A stretch of 64,000 nt of DNA from 58-81 sp012729145 (GCA_040770625.1 JAXGIW010000005.1:62001-126000), one strand, 5' to 3'; counted from the first letter of the stretch, positions 8,420-16,609 are shown. Program-made: numbers and translations. The notes: generated by a model from the sequence alone, not told the origin.

Positions 8420-9114
8420 CTGTCAAGGATGAGATGCATGGATCCTGCGGCAAGCTTCTTCTCACTATCGTAAGGGAAGGCCTTGGGGACCGCGTGGTGG
8501 ATATAACCCGCAATGCCGGCGCAAAAGGGGGCACTCTGGCACCCGGAAGGGGCAGATCGGAGAACCCTGTAGCGGGATTCTTCTGCGTCGGTGACTTCAA
8601 GGAAGAGATCGTCCTGACCCTTGTAAGGGGGGAACACGTCCGCAACGTGATGGACGCCTTAAGAGCCTTTGGAGGCACCTCTGGAAAACACAGGCTAGGC
8701 GTTGCTGTCCAGCTTGATGTTTCCCAGATACTCCATCGGGCAGGAAAGGGCTCAGCCACCTGTGATCTTCTGGAGAGGAGCGGACCCATGGAAAAGAGAA
8801 CAGAGCAGGTCATGATAACCGTCATAGTGAACAGGGGGTGTGCGGACGACGTTATGTCCGTAGCTCGCAAAGCCGGGGCCACCGGAGGGACGATTCTTAA
8901 CGCGAGGGGTACGGCCAGTGAAAAGGATGTCAAGTTTCTCGGCATTCCCCTTTTCCCAGAGAAGGAGATCCTGATCATTCTTGCAGAGACAGAACGGTCG
9001 GCCAACATATTCAACGCTTTGAAAGATTGCGATTGCATCACCCGACCCGGTGGCGGGATAGCTTTCTCTATCGCTGTGGAAGATCTGGTCTGGATCGAGA
9101 AGGTTCTTGAATAG
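8416..9114 (+). CDS. Tandem PII-like signalling protein
   Basis: Soluble protein of 232 residues made of two similar PII-like halves (about residues 10-105 and 128-228). Each half starts with a hydrophobic strand followed by a helix and a GA.GGT segment (NAGAKGGTLAPGRG and KAGATGGTILNARG), which is the strand-helix-strand beginning of a GlnB fold, and each has a later strand ending in a small-residue turn. PII proteins bind nucleotides and clamp onto membrane transporters; the ATGA overlap with the DUF1538 gene makes that transporter the likely partner. The classical uridylylated tyrosine loop is not evident. An AGGAGG site precedes the ATG. The ligand sensed cannot be inferred. Confidence 0.78.
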   Translation: MTVKDEMHGSCGKLLLTIVREGLGDRVVDITRNAGAKGGTLAPGRGRSENPVAGFFCVGDFKEEIVLTLVRGEHVRNVMDALRAFGGTSGKHRLGVAVQLDVSQILHRAGKGSATCDLLERSGPMEKRTEQVMITVIVNRGCADDVMSVARKAGATGGTILNARGTASEKDVKFLGIPLFPEKEILIILAETERSANIFNALKDCDCITRPGGGIAFSIAVEDLVWIEKVLE

Positions 9115-9388
9115 GCCTGGGAAGACAGAACGCCGGAAGGTACCAGGAAAACCGGGTTCAAGTTTCCTGGCGGCTACCGTCAATAGCACATGGAACCTTG
9201 CGGCATGGGGGAGGAGCGAGGCTCTCTCCACGGAATAGATGGAAGGTATTGCCGAATATCTTGTTGACCGTTCGAAAGGTTCAGGAAAGGTGACAGGACA
9301 CCGGTTTCGCCGTTTCGATTTTTTCAATTTCAGTTTGTCTGGATCATAAAATGAATGATCCTTTCAGAAAACACAGGAGGGCAGGAAA
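9115..9388. other. Non-coding stretch with a strong hairpin
   Basis: This 274-base gap after the PII-like gene has no credible reading frame. It contains a perfect 8-pair hairpin (CCAGGAAA at 9143-9150 with TTTCCTGG at 9163-9170) flanked by a possible outer GGTA/TACC pairing, without a T-tract, so it is not a standard terminator. A second, weaker inverted repeat (GAGCGAGGCTC) lies near 9215. No known riboswitch class is recognised; the strand is unknown. Confidence 0.4.
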
Positions 9389-10327
9389 GTGAAGATCCGG
9401 CAGGTCAGCGTTCCTTTCATTCTGTTTCTTGCCCTTTCGGTCATAATTGCATTGCTTCCTTTTACCAGGACCTGGGCAGTAGGCCTTGCCCTTCTGCTTG
9501 GTGCTGCCGTCAGCAATACTTTCCCTTCATCGGCCCCCCCCTTCCTGGGGAAGATCAGGAAGATCACCCTTAATACGGCAGTAGTACTATTCGGATTCGG
9601 GCTTAATATCAGGCAGGTTATCGTTGTCGGAGGCCAGGGATTCTGGCAAACCGCGGTAAGCCTGTTGATTATTATTTCACTGGGGTTTTCCCTTCTCAGG
9701 TTTTTCAGGCTGGAACCAACGACACTGAAACTGATAACTTACGGTACCTCTATTTGTGGTGGAAGCGCAATTGCTGCAGTTTCCTCGGTGATGAAAGCCA
9801 GGGATGAGCAGATCGGTATTTCCATGGGAGTAGTGTTCCTTCTAAACACAGTGGCCCTTTTTGTCTTCCCGCTCCTGGCCAGAGTGATTCCCCTTTCACC
9901 TGAACAGTACGGCATCTGGTGTGCCCTGAGCATCCATGATACGAGCTCCGTGGTCGGCGCCGCCGCCATTGTTGGTGATGTATCCCTTCAGACAGCAACT
10001 ATCATGAAACTGACCAGAACGCTCTGGATAACACCGATCGTCTTTCTTGTCTCGATCAGGCAGGGAGAAAAGGGGAAAATATCTGTCCCTGCCTTTATTG
10101 TTTTGTTTCTTATTGCTTCCATTCTTTCCTCGGTGCTTCCCTTCCCTTCCCTCTTCAAGGCACTTGCCTCCGCGGGAAAAGTTTTCATGGCCGCAGCGCT
10201 TTTCATGGTTGGCTTCGGTCTTCACCGTTCTGTGGTGAGACAAGCTGGAGCCAGGGGGATCCTCTTCGGAGTGATCCTTTGGGGCGTATCCATTGTTACG
10301 GGGTATCTATTGGCATTTTCGAGCTAG
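9389..10327 (+). CDS. UPF0324 / YeiH-type putative sulfate exporter family membrane protein
   Basis: Inner-membrane protein of 312 residues with about nine to ten hydrophobic segments, matching the usual length of the UPF0324 family (PF03601). Family landmarks are FGFGLN after the third hydrophobic segment, GTSICGGSAIAA, the loop ALSIHDTSSVVGAA, and the KLTRTLWI segment. Members are annotated as putative sulfate or sulfonate exporters, but the substrate is not firmly established. The start is GTG at 9389 behind AGGAGG. It is convergent with the AEC transporter, with 22 bases between stops. No regulator is adjacent. Confidence 0.85.
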   Translation: MKIRQVSVPFILFLALSVIIALLPFTRTWAVGLALLLGAAVSNTFPSSAPPFLGKIRKITLNTAVVLFGFGLNIRQVIVVGGQGFWQTAVSLLIIISLGFSLLRFFRLEPTTLKLITYGTSICGGSAIAAVSSVMKARDEQIGISMGVVFLLNTVALFVFPLLARVIPLSPEQYGIWCALSIHDTSSVVGAAAIVGDVSLQTATIMKLTRTLWITPIVFLVSIRQGEKGKISVPAFIVLFLIASILSSVLPFPSLFKALASAGKVFMAAALFMVGFGLHRSVVRQAGARGILFGVILWGVSIVTGYLLAFSS

Positions 10328-10349
10328 GGCCTCGTCATGCCACAAGGGA

Positions 10350-11255
10350 TCAGACCAGGGAAAGGACCCACCACCAGAGGGGCAGGGTCAGGAATGAAAG
10401 GGGGATCCCCAAGCCGACCATAAGAGCTGAAAGGGAAGGATCAAGGTCGTGTTCAGCAGCCAATATGCTTCCCGTGATCATTGGGGCCATGGCGGTCTCG
10501 AAGATGGAGACCTGTATCAACGGTCCCCTGGCGCCAAGGATAACCAGGAAAAGCAATGCAACGATGGCTGGTCCGAAAAGAAGCTTGTAGGAAAGTCCTA
10601 CTGCCAGGGGGCCGATGTTATTTCGTATGTGATCTAGCCTGAGCTGGAAACCCACCGACAGGAGCGCCACCGGTGCCAGGGTGCCGCCGATCCTGCCAAG
10701 GACCTCTTCCGCCCATGCCGGGAATGGGAGAGGCATCATCGCAAAGGCTATGATCATGGCCACAAAGGGGGGGAAGACCAGGACCTTCCTGATCATGCCG
10801 GAAGCGGTCACTTTTCCGGAGGAGCAGGAGGCGGCCAGTGCTATTCCTGCCGTCGAGAGAATCAGAAAGGATCCCAGTTGATCGATCAGGATCCCTACCC
10901 CAAGGAACTCCGCACCATAGAACACCTCTATCATGGGCAATCCCACGAAGGACGTATTCCCCAGCCCGCCAGTAAGGATGAGGGCTCCCAACGTCCCTGA
11001 CGAGTAATTTGCTATCCTTCCTGCCTGCCGGAAAAGAAGATAACCTACTCCGAAGAGGATCCAGGCCGATCCGACGGAATAGATAAGTTCCGGGGAGAAC
11101 TCCAGGCCGTGGATATGGAGCAGGGCCATGGCCGGAAGTGCAACGTGTATGACGTAGGAGTTCAGCACCGACGGGGCCGACCCCGGGAGACGTCCGGTCC
11201 GGCGAAGAACGACACCAGCAATAAAACAGAGAGCCATCAGAACCAGGTTCCCCAC
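10350..11255 (-). CDS. AEC (auxin efflux carrier) family transporter
   Basis: Inner-membrane transporter of 301 residues with about ten hydrophobic segments, the typical length for the family (PF03547). Bacterial members carry organic acids such as malate or malonate. Supporting segments are NSYVIHVALPAMAL near the N-terminus, GGLGNTSFVGLPM in the middle (the family's GN.. .GLP motif) and a C-terminal half with ETAMAPM followed by LGIPLSFLTLP. A GTG start at 11255 is used because TCTGGAGG stands seven bases before it; a TTG at 11273 would put that site inside the protein. The gene is alone on its strand here, and no metabolic partner indicates its substrate. Confidence 0.85.
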   Translation of the reverse strand: MGNLVLMALCFIAGVVLRRTGRLPGSAPSVLNSYVIHVALPAMALLHIHGLEFSPELIYSVGSAWILFGVGYLLFRQAGRIANYSSGTLGALILTGGLGNTSFVGLPMIEVFYGAEFLGVGILIDQLGSFLILSTAGIALAASCSSGKVTASGMIRKVLVFPPFVAMIIAFAMMPLPFPAWAEEVLGRIGGTLAPVALLSVGFQLRLDHIRNNIGPLAVGLSYKLLFGPAIVALLFLVILGARGPLIQVSIFETAMAPMITGSILAAEHDLDPSLSALMVGLGIPLSFLTLPLWWWVLSLV

Positions 11256-11354
11256 TTGAATGCCTCCAGACAAGGGACTTGATACTTCAGAATTCTAGCA
11301 GTAAAGCCAAAGGACCCGAAGAGTACCTGATGCCAGTAACGACCTTTCTCTGGA

Positions 11355-11383
11355 TTGACAACCCATCTTTAGCCAAATATCAT
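11355..11383 (+). promoter_or_regulatory. Sigma-70-type promoter of the secreted-protein gene
   Basis: TTGACA at 11355-11360 is followed after exactly 17 bases by TATCAT at 11378-11383 (5 of 6 matches). The predicted start is about 48 bases before the ATG at 11438. A short hairpin (TGATC/GATCA) lies in the leader around 11399-11412. Confidence 0.7.
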
Positions 11384-11437
11384 TAAAAACAGAAAAAGTG
11401 ATCCTTTGATCATTTCTACGGTGAGGGGTGGTTCCTG

Positions 11438-12004
11438 ATGAGCCATGGAAAATATCTGGTCCCGGCTCTCTTCCGGGTCCTGGCAGTGCTTTTGATCCTG
11501 CTGGCAGGGGGTCCGGTATTAGCCTCAGCCACCCCTGATCCCTGCGGGTTATTTACGAAAACGGATGCAGAATCCCTGTTCAAAGAGCCCCTATCGGACG
11601 GCAAGCCCCGTGAAGTTTCCCTCCCCGCGGGTATGTCCTGCAGATATACCTTCAGCAAGGGTGGGAGTGTTTACGGTGTCACGGTCAGGTTGGCCACCAG
11701 CGACTCCATCGAGAAAGAAGGCATCCATGACTCCGCAAAGGATGTTTTTAGCCGTATGGTCAAGGCACAGAGATCAAACGAAAAAGCTGCGAAGAAACTT
11801 AAGGTGATAGATGGTCTGGGTGAGGGGTCCTTCTGGGAGGGGACGAGCCTTTGGACCCTGCAGGGGGACCATCTCGTTATAATTACTGTCCATTCCCTGC
11901 TTCAAGGTTCTTTCAGCAGCATGGATGAAATGAACGCCGCACAGGAAGAACAGGACATGGGACTATCGATGGAAGTGGCGAATAAAGTTCTGGAAATGCT
12001 TTGA
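11438..12004 (+). CDS. Small secreted protein of unknown function
   Basis: A protein of 188 residues with a signal peptide (hydrophobic stretch about residues 12-28, cleavage after VLASA). The mature part holds two cysteines in a PCGLFTKTDAESLF ... MSCRYTF arrangement, similar in layout to small exported proteins of the DUF3558 kind, in which an N-terminal cysteine segment names a 'PC.L.t..da..ll' pattern; this resemblance is weak and I do not claim membership. The rest is mixed alpha/beta with a conserved-looking GLGEGSFWEG segment. It is preceded by a good promoter and a leader, and followed by 337 bases without genes, so it is probably transcribed alone. Likely periplasmic; function unknown. 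Confidence 0.7.
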   Translation: MSHGKYLVPALFRVLAVLLILLAGGPVLASATPDPCGLFTKTDAESLFKEPLSDGKPREVSLPAGMSCRYTFSKGGSVYGVTVRLATSDSIEKEGIHDSAKDVFSRMVKAQRSNEKAAKKLKVIDGLGEGSFWEGTSLWTLQGDHLVIITVHSLLQGSFSSMDEMNAAQEEQDMGLSMEVANKVLEML

Positions 12005-12341
12005 CAGGGCTGGAGGATCAAGGGATCATCATTAAGAAGGTCTTCTTCCGAGAAAGGCTCAGCGGGTTTTAATACCCTCCTAATGGTCTGCCTGATGTGC
12101 CCAGCGATAATAGACGCAAGGGAGGGATAACAAAAGGAACGTTATGGCCATGTCCTGGCCTACCATGCCTTAATTGGAGCCCCCCTGTGGGCCGCATGAA
12201 CCTAAATGCCGACTGCTCTTAAAGACTTATGGAAACAAACAGCGAATGGGACGTCAATGTTTCGCCGAAGACGTTGCTGAAAGGGTTTCGTCATATTTTC
12301 AGGTCAGCGTGTGGAACCGGGATCGAAGATGAGGCAGTTGA
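12005..12341. other. Convergent intergenic region with several inverted repeats
   Basis: This 337-base gap between convergent genes is long for this compact region. It contains CCCTCC (12075-12080) paired with GGAGGG (12121-12126), an inner GTCT/AGAC pair (12086-12089 with 12112-12115), and a GGCC..GGCC/ATGG..CCAT repeat near 12144-12167. No T-tract stands behind these, and no known RNA family is recognised. A plus-strand ATG at 12229 opens a frame that runs antisense into the neighbouring gene and is not believed. Confidence 0.35.
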
Positions 12342-14087
12342 TCATTTGGTCAGTCCCAGTTCATCAGTCCATTCCCTTTTCAATTCCTTGATGCTTACCC
12401 CGCCCTTGAAGTTACGGGGAATTTTCCCGAAGCGCAGCATGTCGGGGCGGGAACCCTTCGATACATGTCCCCGGGCTTCGCGAATGAAAGTTCTCCCGAT
12501 CTCTGTCCGAACTCCAGATGGCAGATCGGAGACCTCCATTGTTACGCAGCAGGAGTCCTCGTGCTCGCTGTCGATCCTCAGCCCCACCACGGCAAGGTCG
12601 AAAGCTCCCTCTTCCAGGCCGTAGCGGGAGCGGACGAATCCGGATAATTCCGTTGCGATCTGCTCACAGGAATAGTTGGCACCACCCCTGATAAGCAGCG
12701 CTGACTCTCTTCCTAGCCAGTAAAAGTCTTCGCGGCCGTCCTGATCGTTCTTCAGTGTGAAACAGATGTCCCCGAAACCGAGATACCAGCCGTTCTTGAG
12801 AACCTTCGCAGTAGCTCCCGGATCATCAAGGTAGCCCTTCATCAAATTCCTCCCCCGGGCTACAAGATATCCCTCCTCGCCTGATCGGCAGGGTTCCATG
12901 AACCTTTCTTCTCCGGGGACGACGCTTTTCACAACGGCAGCCAGGGTGAAAGGCTCATGGGGACGCCCTATGTAGTACCCTGGAGAGGGTTTTTTCTCCC
13001 ATCCTGCCTCAAGGGCTTTCACAACCTGATCTTCCGTCAGCTCTGGCGGTGTGCCCAGAACCTGGAGGCAGGTCTCGGTGGATCCGAATCTTATGACGGG
13101 GAGATGACCCGTCCACCTGAGGATCCTCTCGACCGTTATTGGTCCTACCGGAGCGGAACCCATAAGGAACGAGACCCTGGAAAGAGCCTTTTCCAGCCTT
13201 TCTCCAGGTATGGGTAGTTCCCCCTTTGTGTTTAGTTCTTCGAGAAAATCAAAGTGCCTGGAGACGCAGGGGGCGATAACTGATCCTTTGGCCTGTTCGG
13301 AAGTTTCCGCAAGGATGCGCCAGTAGGGTGTTGTGTAGCGTGGAAGCAAGTGTATGACGGCCCCGGGCTCACGGAAGAACCAGTCCGAAAGGGCAGTCGA
13401 ATTGGTATGGTGAAGAGGGTTGACCATGACAAGCTGCATTGGGTCTTTGCGCATTCCAGAGAACAGTTGTCTCAGGGCATTTGAGTTGACGTTGAAATTT
13501 TCCCAGGTCAGGATAACCCCTTTGGGGTCGCCTGTAGTACCGGAGGTAAAGATCACGATCTTTTCGCTTTCCTTTTCCGGTCCTTCCTGGAAAAAAGCAG
13601 AGCGAGGGAGAGGTTCCGTCCTCAGTCGGGCCGTATCGTAGAATGCCATATCCGGGCGAACCTCCCTTATGGCATCGACCAGGGACGGGTCAAGGTTTCC
13701 GTCGGTCAACATCAGTCTGGCGCTGGAAACCGAAGCCTTGTAGGCGGCCCTCTCCGGAGTGTCCGTCTGCCAGTTAAGGGTTACCGGCGTGGTACCGGAA
13801 AGGGTTGCTGCCAGGCGAAAGACGAGGTCTTCGGGGGAGTTGGCACCGAAACCGTTAAGGAAACGTTCGCCCTTTTGCATTTTCAGTCTTGAAAAGATAC
13901 CTGTGGCCTTGAGGGTCAGTAAAAGGAAGTCGCCCCGGGATATCTTTCGGGGGGAGATCCCTGCCCTTCCCGGATCACCGTAATAGAAGATAAAGGGGGA
14001 ATCAGTGTCCTCGAAGGCTATCCTGTAAGGTTCGGGGAGCAAGGGCATGGGAGGGTCCGTACCTGAGGGTAATCTGTGTTCTGTCAA
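12342..14087 (-). CDS. AMP-dependent acyl-CoA synthetase/ligase-like protein
   Basis: Predicted adenylate-forming enzyme of 581 residues that activates a carboxylic acid with ATP. The phosphate-binding A3 motif is IFTSGTTGDPKG; A5 is represented by RFGSTET, A7 by a GFGDICF segment, and the C-terminal lysine region by GKIPRNFKGG. It diverges from standard acetyl- or fatty-acyl-CoA synthetases at the N-terminus. The TTG at 14087 is selected: AGGAGG stands nine bases before it, while longer versions include a stretch without coding character and the ATG at 14048 lacks a ribosome site. It is divergent from ornithine aminotransferase, with a 309-base AT-rich gap. Substrate unknown. Confidence 0.75.
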   Translation of the reverse strand: MTEHRLPSGTDPPMPLLPEPYRIAFEDTDSPFIFYYGDPGRAGISPRKISRGDFLLLTLKATGIFSRLKMQKGERFLNGFGANSPEDLVFRLAATLSGTTPVTLNWQTDTPERAAYKASVSSARLMLTDGNLDPSLVDAIREVRPDMAFYDTARLRTEPLPRSAFFQEGPEKESEKIVIFTSGTTGDPKGVILTWENFNVNSNALRQLFSGMRKDPMQLVMVNPLHHTNSTALSDWFFREPGAVIHLLPRYTTPYWRILAETSEQAKGSVIAPCVSRHFDFLEELNTKGELPIPGERLEKALSRVSFLMGSAPVGPITVERILRWTGHLPVIRFGSTETCLQVLGTPPELTEDQVVKALEAGWEKKPSPGYYIGRPHEPFTLAAVVKSVVPGEERFMEPCRSGEEGYLVARGRNLMKGYLDDPGATAKVLKNGWYLGFGDICFTLKNDQDGREDFYWLGRESALLIRGGANYSCEQIATELSGFVRSRYGLEEGAFDLAVVGLRIDSEHEDSCCVTMEVSDLPSGVRTEIGRTFIREARGHVSKGSRPDMLRFGKIPRNFKGGVSIKELKREWTDELGLTK

Positions 14088-14396
14088 TATCTGAGACCTC
14101 CTGAGATGGCGATGTTCATTTCGATCACTGTCATCAGGAGCTATCTTACCCCATCCCGATAAGAAGAGGGCCGCAAAGCCGGTTCGCAGAAGTGAAATGA
14201 AGGAAAATAAACCTTTTAAATAAAAAGGTTTCCTGGGAATATTTCTGGAAGGAAAAAGCATTTGACAAAATATCCCTACAAAGCTAATATTTTTTTGATT
14301 GAACATGGGATTTGAAAAATAAACAATAGTTTTAAACAGGGCAAACAGTAAATAAAAAAATCCCAGGGTTTATTTTCGAGGGGAGAGGAGTGTTCA
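14088..14396. other. AT-rich divergent intergenic region
   Basis: This 309-base gap between the ligase (minus) and ornithine aminotransferase (plus) is much more AT-rich than the genes around it. It holds a perfect inverted repeat (AAACCTTTT at 14209-14217 with AAAAGGTTT at 14223-14231), the promoter at 14262-14290, and a leader with a second inverted repeat (TGGGATTT at 14306-14313 with AAATCCCA at 14358-14365). No coding frame is credible. Confidence 0.6.
14262..14290 (+). promoter_or_regulatory. Promoter of ornithine aminotransferase
   Basis: Consensus TTGACA (14262-14267) is separated by 17 bases from TAATAT (14285-14290). The predicted transcript has a leader of about 100 bases before the ATG at 14397, with a long-range inverted repeat that could fold the leader. 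The inverted repeat at 14209-14231 just upstream of the -35 box is a possible regulator site. Confidence 0.7.
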
Positions 14397-15605
14397 ATGA
14401 TGGTTCGTTTAAGTTCACAGCAACTTATGGAGATGGAACACAAATACGGTGCGCACAACTACCATCCTTTGGAGGTTGTCATTTCCAGGGCTGAAGGCAT
14501 CTGGGTGGAGGACCCTGAGGGGAGACGTTACATGGACATGCTCTCTGCCTATTCGGCCGTAAACCAGGGGCACCGCCATCCCCGGATAATCAAGGCCCTC
14601 AAGGACCAGGCAGATCTGCTGACCCTGACCTCAAGGGCATTTTTTAACGATCGGTGGCCGCTCTTTGCGAAAAAAATGTCGGAACTGACCGGGAAAGAGA
14701 TGATCCTCCCCATGAACACCGGGGCGGAGGCCGTCGAGACCGCCATAAAAACGATGAGGAAGTGGGGTTACCTTGTCAAGGGAGTTGAGAAGGACAAGGC
14801 CGAGATAATAGTCTTCGTGGACAACTTCCACGGCCGTACCGTGACCATAGTATCCTTTTCCGTCGATCCCGTAGCCAGGGACAACTACGGTCCCTATACC
14901 CCCGGCTTCGTAGTCGTCCCCTACGACGACCTGGATGCCGTCAAGAAAGCGGTTAACAGCAACACCGTCGGGATACTCGTGGAACCCATACAGGGCGAAG
15001 CCGGGGTCGCAGTACCAAGCGAGGGTTTCCTCAAGGGTCTTGAGAAGATCGCCCGTGAGAACAACGTCCTTCTGGCCATGGACGAGATCCAGACCGGTTT
15101 CTGCAGAACCGGGAAGACTTTTGCCTTCCAGCACGAGGGGGTTGACCCGGATATCATAATCATGGGCAAGGCCCTTGGTGGGGGCGTCTTTCCCGTATCC
15201 GCCATAGCCGCCGACAAGGATGTGCTGGGTGTCTTCGAGCCGGGAAGCCACGGTTCGACCTTCGGGGGCAACCCCCTTGCCTGCGCTGTCGCCATGGAGG
15301 CCATCGACGTTCTTGTTGATGAAAAGATGTCTGAAAGAGCCGAAGAACTGGGAGCATACTTCATGGATGGGCTCAAGGCCATCAAGTCGCCGAAGGTCAG
15401 GCATGTCAGGGGTAAGGGGCTGCTTATTGGCGTTGTCCTGGAAGAGTCGGCCGGAAAGGCCAGAAAGTATACGACAGCCCTGAAAGAGAGGGGACTGCTC
15501 TGCAAGGAGACCCACGACTGGATCATTCGTTTCGCGCCTCCTCTGGTGATCACCAGAGAGGAGATCGACAGGGCGCTGGAGATCATCAGGGAGGTTCTGG
15601 GTTAA
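14397..15605 (+). CDS. rocD: Ornithine--oxo-acid aminotransferase
   Basis: Predicted PLP enzyme of 402 residues converting ornithine and 2-oxoglutarate into glutamate semialdehyde and glutamate. The N-terminal YGAHNYHPLEVV segment is typical of ornithine aminotransferase, followed by AYSAVNQGHRHP, NTGAEAVETA, FHGRT, the DEIQTGFCRTG segment with the PLP-binding Asp, and the lysine in GKALGGG. Length is normal for RocD. AGGAG stands six bases before the first of two adjacent ATGs. It has its own promoter and a following hairpin and so appears to be a single-gene unit. In an amino acid fermenter it would feed arginine/ornithine carbon to glutamate, which the two dehydrogenases at 46252-48975 can oxidise. 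An acetylornithine aminotransferase role is possible but less likely from the N-terminus. Confidence 0.9.
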   Translation: MMVRLSSQQLMEMEHKYGAHNYHPLEVVISRAEGIWVEDPEGRRYMDMLSAYSAVNQGHRHPRIIKALKDQADLLTLTSRAFFNDRWPLFAKKMSELTGKEMILPMNTGAEAVETAIKTMRKWGYLVKGVEKDKAEIIVFVDNFHGRTVTIVSFSVDPVARDNYGPYTPGFVVVPYDDLDAVKKAVNSNTVGILVEPIQGEAGVAVPSEGFLKGLEKIARENNVLLAMDEIQTGFCRTGKTFAFQHEGVDPDIIIMGKALGGGVFPVSAIAADKDVLGVFEPGSHGSTFGGNPLACAVAMEAIDVLVDEKMSERAEELGAYFMDGLKAIKSPKVRHVRGKGLLIGVVLEESAGKARKYTTALKERGLLCKETHDWIIRFAPPLVITREEIDRALEIIREVLG

Positions 15606-15644
15606 CAGCATTCGTTACCTTGAGCAAAAGTCAGGACAACAGGA

Positions 15645-15676
15645 GGGGGAGGTCCCGAAAAGGGGGGCTCCCCCTT
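15645..15676 (+). terminator. Probable terminator hairpin after ornithine aminotransferase
   Basis: GGGGGAG at 15645-15651 pairs with CTCCCCC at 15668-15674, with inner pairing possible in the loop. Only two T's follow, so the terminator is imperfect; it may instead stabilise the 3' end. Confidence 0.45.
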
Positions 15677-15829
15677 AATGATATTCAAGGTCAGTTTTGA
15701 GAAGGGCGAAAGAACCTTTTTTGTGTCCCCGGGTTTTCAATAGATCAGGTTGACCTGGTCCCTCGTATGCAATAAGTTGGTCCGAAAGAGCCTCAAAGGT
15801 GAGGTCCTTATGATCGGGAGGTGCTTCGG

Positions 15830-16609
15830 ATGGAGTATGAAAGGCTGATAGTAGAGAGGGGCAAGGACCATGTGACCAGGGTCACCCTTAACAGGCCCGA
15901 CAAGATGAACGCCTTTGACAGCATTCTGGCCGAGGAGCTACATGCCGCTTTCATGGAACTGGACTCATGCGAAAGTACCAGGGTGATACTGTTGAAGGGA
16001 GCCGGACGGAATTTCTGTGCCGGCATCGATGTTTCCGAGATCTCCGGAAAGAGTGCAATTGAGTACCGCCGGTGGGTGGAAAAGATGGAAAGGCCTCTTT
16101 TCTGTATATCCAGAATGCAAAAACCCGTTATATGCCAGGTGCAAGGCGTAGCTGCCGCAAACGGACTGGGTCTTGCGGCGTCGTCAGATCTTGTCATTGC
16201 TTCCGAGGATGCCAGAATGGGCCTGACCGCGATAAACCTGGGTCTTAACTGTGTTGGACCGGTACTGCCAGTTCTCCGTTGCGTGGGCCGCAAGCGAGCC
16301 CTGGAATTTCTCCTCTCAGGAGCACTGGTGAAGGCACCCGAGGCCATGGCTATGGGCCTCGTCAACAGGGTCGTGCCAGGCGAGAACCTCGAGGAGGAAG
16401 CCAGGAAATGGGCCGCCGGTTTTGCTTCAAAAAGCCCTCTGGCCCTTCAGTTGGCCAAAAGCTCCTTCTACACCGCCGAGGACATGGAGTACGAAAAACA
16501 GTTCGCCTTCATGAACGAGGCCTTTGCCAGGCTGTGTACCTCAAAGGACGCCCACGAGGGAGTATCGGCGTTCTTCGAGAAGAGGGAACCCCAATGGGAG
16601 GGTCAGTAG
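15830..16609 (+). CDS. Enoyl-CoA hydratase/isomerase (crotonase) family protein with altered active site
   Basis: A crotonase-fold protein of 259 residues acting on an acyl-CoA thioester. The LNRPDKMNAF segment, the oxyanion-hole segment FCAGIDVSE and GVAAANGLGLA are in the family positions. The two catalytic glutamates of standard enoyl-CoA hydratase (in GGGCELA and QPEI) appear as Gly (in NGLGLA) and Ala (in LTAINLG), so ordinary hydration is doubtful; isomerase, decarboxylase or hydrolase activity remains possible. GGGAGG (15817-15822) points to the ATG at 15830 rather than a GTG at 15821. The dCMP deaminase begins 141 bases downstream. Pathway unknown. Confidence 0.82.
   Translation: MEYERLIVERGKDHVTRVTLNRPDKMNAFDSILAEELHAAFMELDSCESTRVILLKGAGRNFCAGIDVSEISGKSAIEYRRWVEKMERPLFCISRMQKPVICQVQGVAAANGLGLAASSDLVIASEDARMGLTAINLGLNCVGPVLPVLRCVGRKRALEFLLSGALVKAPEAMAMGLVNRVVPGENLEEEARKWAAGFASKSPLALQLAKSSFYTAEDMEYEKQFAFMNEAFARLCTSKDAHEGVSAFFEKREPQWEGQ

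Noticed and set aside
8325..9161. 278-residue minus-strand frame opposite the PII-like gene
   Set aside because: It is antisense to a gene with two PII-like halves and an ATGA overlap with DUF1538; no ribosome site fits.
9143..9180. Resemblance of GGGTTCAAGT to a tRNA T-loop
   Set aside because: The flanking bases do not form the required T-stem or the other tRNA arms.
12229..12624. 131-residue plus-strand frame beginning in the convergent gap
   Set aside because: Most of it is antisense to the ligase gene, and the part in the gap has no ribosome site or coding character.
12342..14306. 654-residue version of the acyl-CoA ligase-like gene
   Set aside because: The first 73 residues have no coding character and no ribosome site; TTG at 14087 has AGGAGG at the right distance.
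14631..15611. 326-residue minus-strand frame opposite ornithine aminotransferase
   Set aside because: It is a shadow of a gene with full family motifs, promoter and ribosome site.
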